Positions 63,551-64,000 of a DNA stretch of 64,000 nucleotides are shown here, piece after piece; within the stretch, counting starts at the first letter, position 1; every line of letters starts with the position of its first letter. The notes under the pieces are model-generated. The model had not been told where the DNA came from, did not search any database, and saw nothing but the letters and a program-made list of their open reading frames with translations. This stretch comes from Pseudomonas sp. FP198. Lineage in GTDB: Bacteria; Pseudomonadota; Gammaproteobacteria; Pseudomonadales; Pseudomonadaceae. A program made the position numbers and the translations under genes. The stretch covers positions 1,443,501 to 1,507,500 of the forward strand of contig NZ_CP117452.1 in NCBI RefSeq assembly GCF_030687895.1, read 5' to 3'.

Positions 63551-64000
63551 TTCGTTCGCTGCGGTTGCGGTTGATGCTGGCCGCGATGACGTTGGCCGTG
63601 CTGTTCATGCTGGCGCTGCTGCCGGCGATGCAGGGCGCCTTCAGCCTGGCCTTGCAGGAATCCATCGAGCAGCGCCTGGCTTCGGACGTGACCACGCTGA
63701 TCTCCGCCGCCCGGGTCGAAAACAATCGCCTGAAGATGCCGGCGCAATTGCCCGATGAGCGCTTCAACCTCGCCGATGCGCGCCTGCTGGGCTACATCTA
63801 TGATCGCGAAGGCCGGTTGGTCTGGCGTTCGAAGGCGACCCAGGAAGAACACATCAACTACGCGCCGCGCTACGACGGGCTGGGCAACCAGTTTGCGCGC
63901 ATCCGCGAGGACAACGGCCAGGAGTTCTTCGTCTACGACGTCGAGGTCAAGCTGCTCGGGGGCCAGAGCGCGGCGTTCAGCATCGTCACCCTGCAGCCGG
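63547..64000 (+). CDS. phoQ: PhoQ sensor kinase (partial, C-terminus beyond window)
   Basis: A GTG start overlapping the phoP TGA; 151 codons to the edge. TM1 is LMLAAMTLAVLFMLALLPA, then the start of the periplasmic PhoQ sensor (IEQRLASDVTTLISAARVEN; LLGYIYDREGRLVWRSKA; YAPRYDGLGNQF) as in P. aeruginosa PhoQ. The kinase domain lies outside. Confidence 0.93.
   Translation, partial: MIRSLRLRLMLAAMTLAVLFMLALLPAMQGAFSLALQESIEQRLASDVTTLISAARVENNRLKMPAQLPDERFNLADARLLGYIYDREGRLVWRSKATQEEHINYAPRYDGLGNQFARIREDNGQEFFVYDVEVKLLGGQSAAFSIVTLQP

Overview
The window is chromosomal DNA from a Pseudomonas of the P. fluorescens group. This rests on the gene content (aot/aru arginine genes with an AraC-type ArgR, amrZ, rsmA, flgZ-flgN-flgM-flgA, oprH-phoP-phoQ, pcpS), the GC-rich codon use, and more than a dozen REP/REPIN repeats of the fluorescens type (core GTGGGAGCGAGC[CT]TGCTCGCG). 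No prophage, integrase, transposase or CRISPR array is visible. The species cannot be fixed from the sequence alone.

Layout. 1-1957 is a visibly AT-rich patch with an HNH nuclease gene followed by a GHKL-ATPase gene that runs off the left edge; it looks like the end of an accessory or defence-type island. 2062-6465 holds nrdB, a small DUF2790 protein and acs. 7261-11423 is aotJ-Q-M-P-argR (basic amino-acid uptake and the arginine regulator). 11429-21856 holds two giant minus-strand genes for DUF6543/LRR effector-like toxins, one with an intact NEL E3 ubiquitin-ligase domain. They sit exactly between argR and the arginine succinyltransferase operon aruCFGDB-x-E (22191-30079). 30203-36713 carries ribH2 under an FMN riboswitch, ltaE, alaS, lysC and rsmA. 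36776-40546 has four tRNA genes, a secreted protein, mgtE and amrZ. 40713-46011 has a TPR response regulator with a soluble kinase, a glutamine-synthetase-like ligase and an MFS transporter. 46075-53856 is flagellar and chemotaxis: flgZ, flgN, flgM, flgA, cheV, cheR, flgBCDE. 54122-57013 is nrdA, about 51 kb from nrdB although the two are normally adjacent. The right end has an RstA/RstB-like pair, pcpS, a dienelactone hydrolase and oprH-phoP-phoQ, cut by the window edge.

How it works together. The aot transporter imports arginine/ornithine. ArgR-type half-sites (TGTCGC-N8-AA) lie in front of both aotJ and aruC. The aru products convert arginine to glutamate and succinate by the AST pathway. 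The flagellar block shows the expected promoter hierarchy: sigma-54 sites at flgB and flgA and a sigma-28 site at flgM. Other readable control elements are an FMN riboswitch, a PhoP-type direct-repeat array before oprH, AmrZ-like boxes before amrZ, an NrdR-like palindrome and a DnaA box before nrdA, and a perfect palindrome around the alaS -10 element.

The least explained parts are the toxin pair (shared 20-nt leader, internal LRR-module duplication, lost NEL domain in one copy) and the HNH/ATPase pair with a foldable spacer that ends in a terminator-like U-run.
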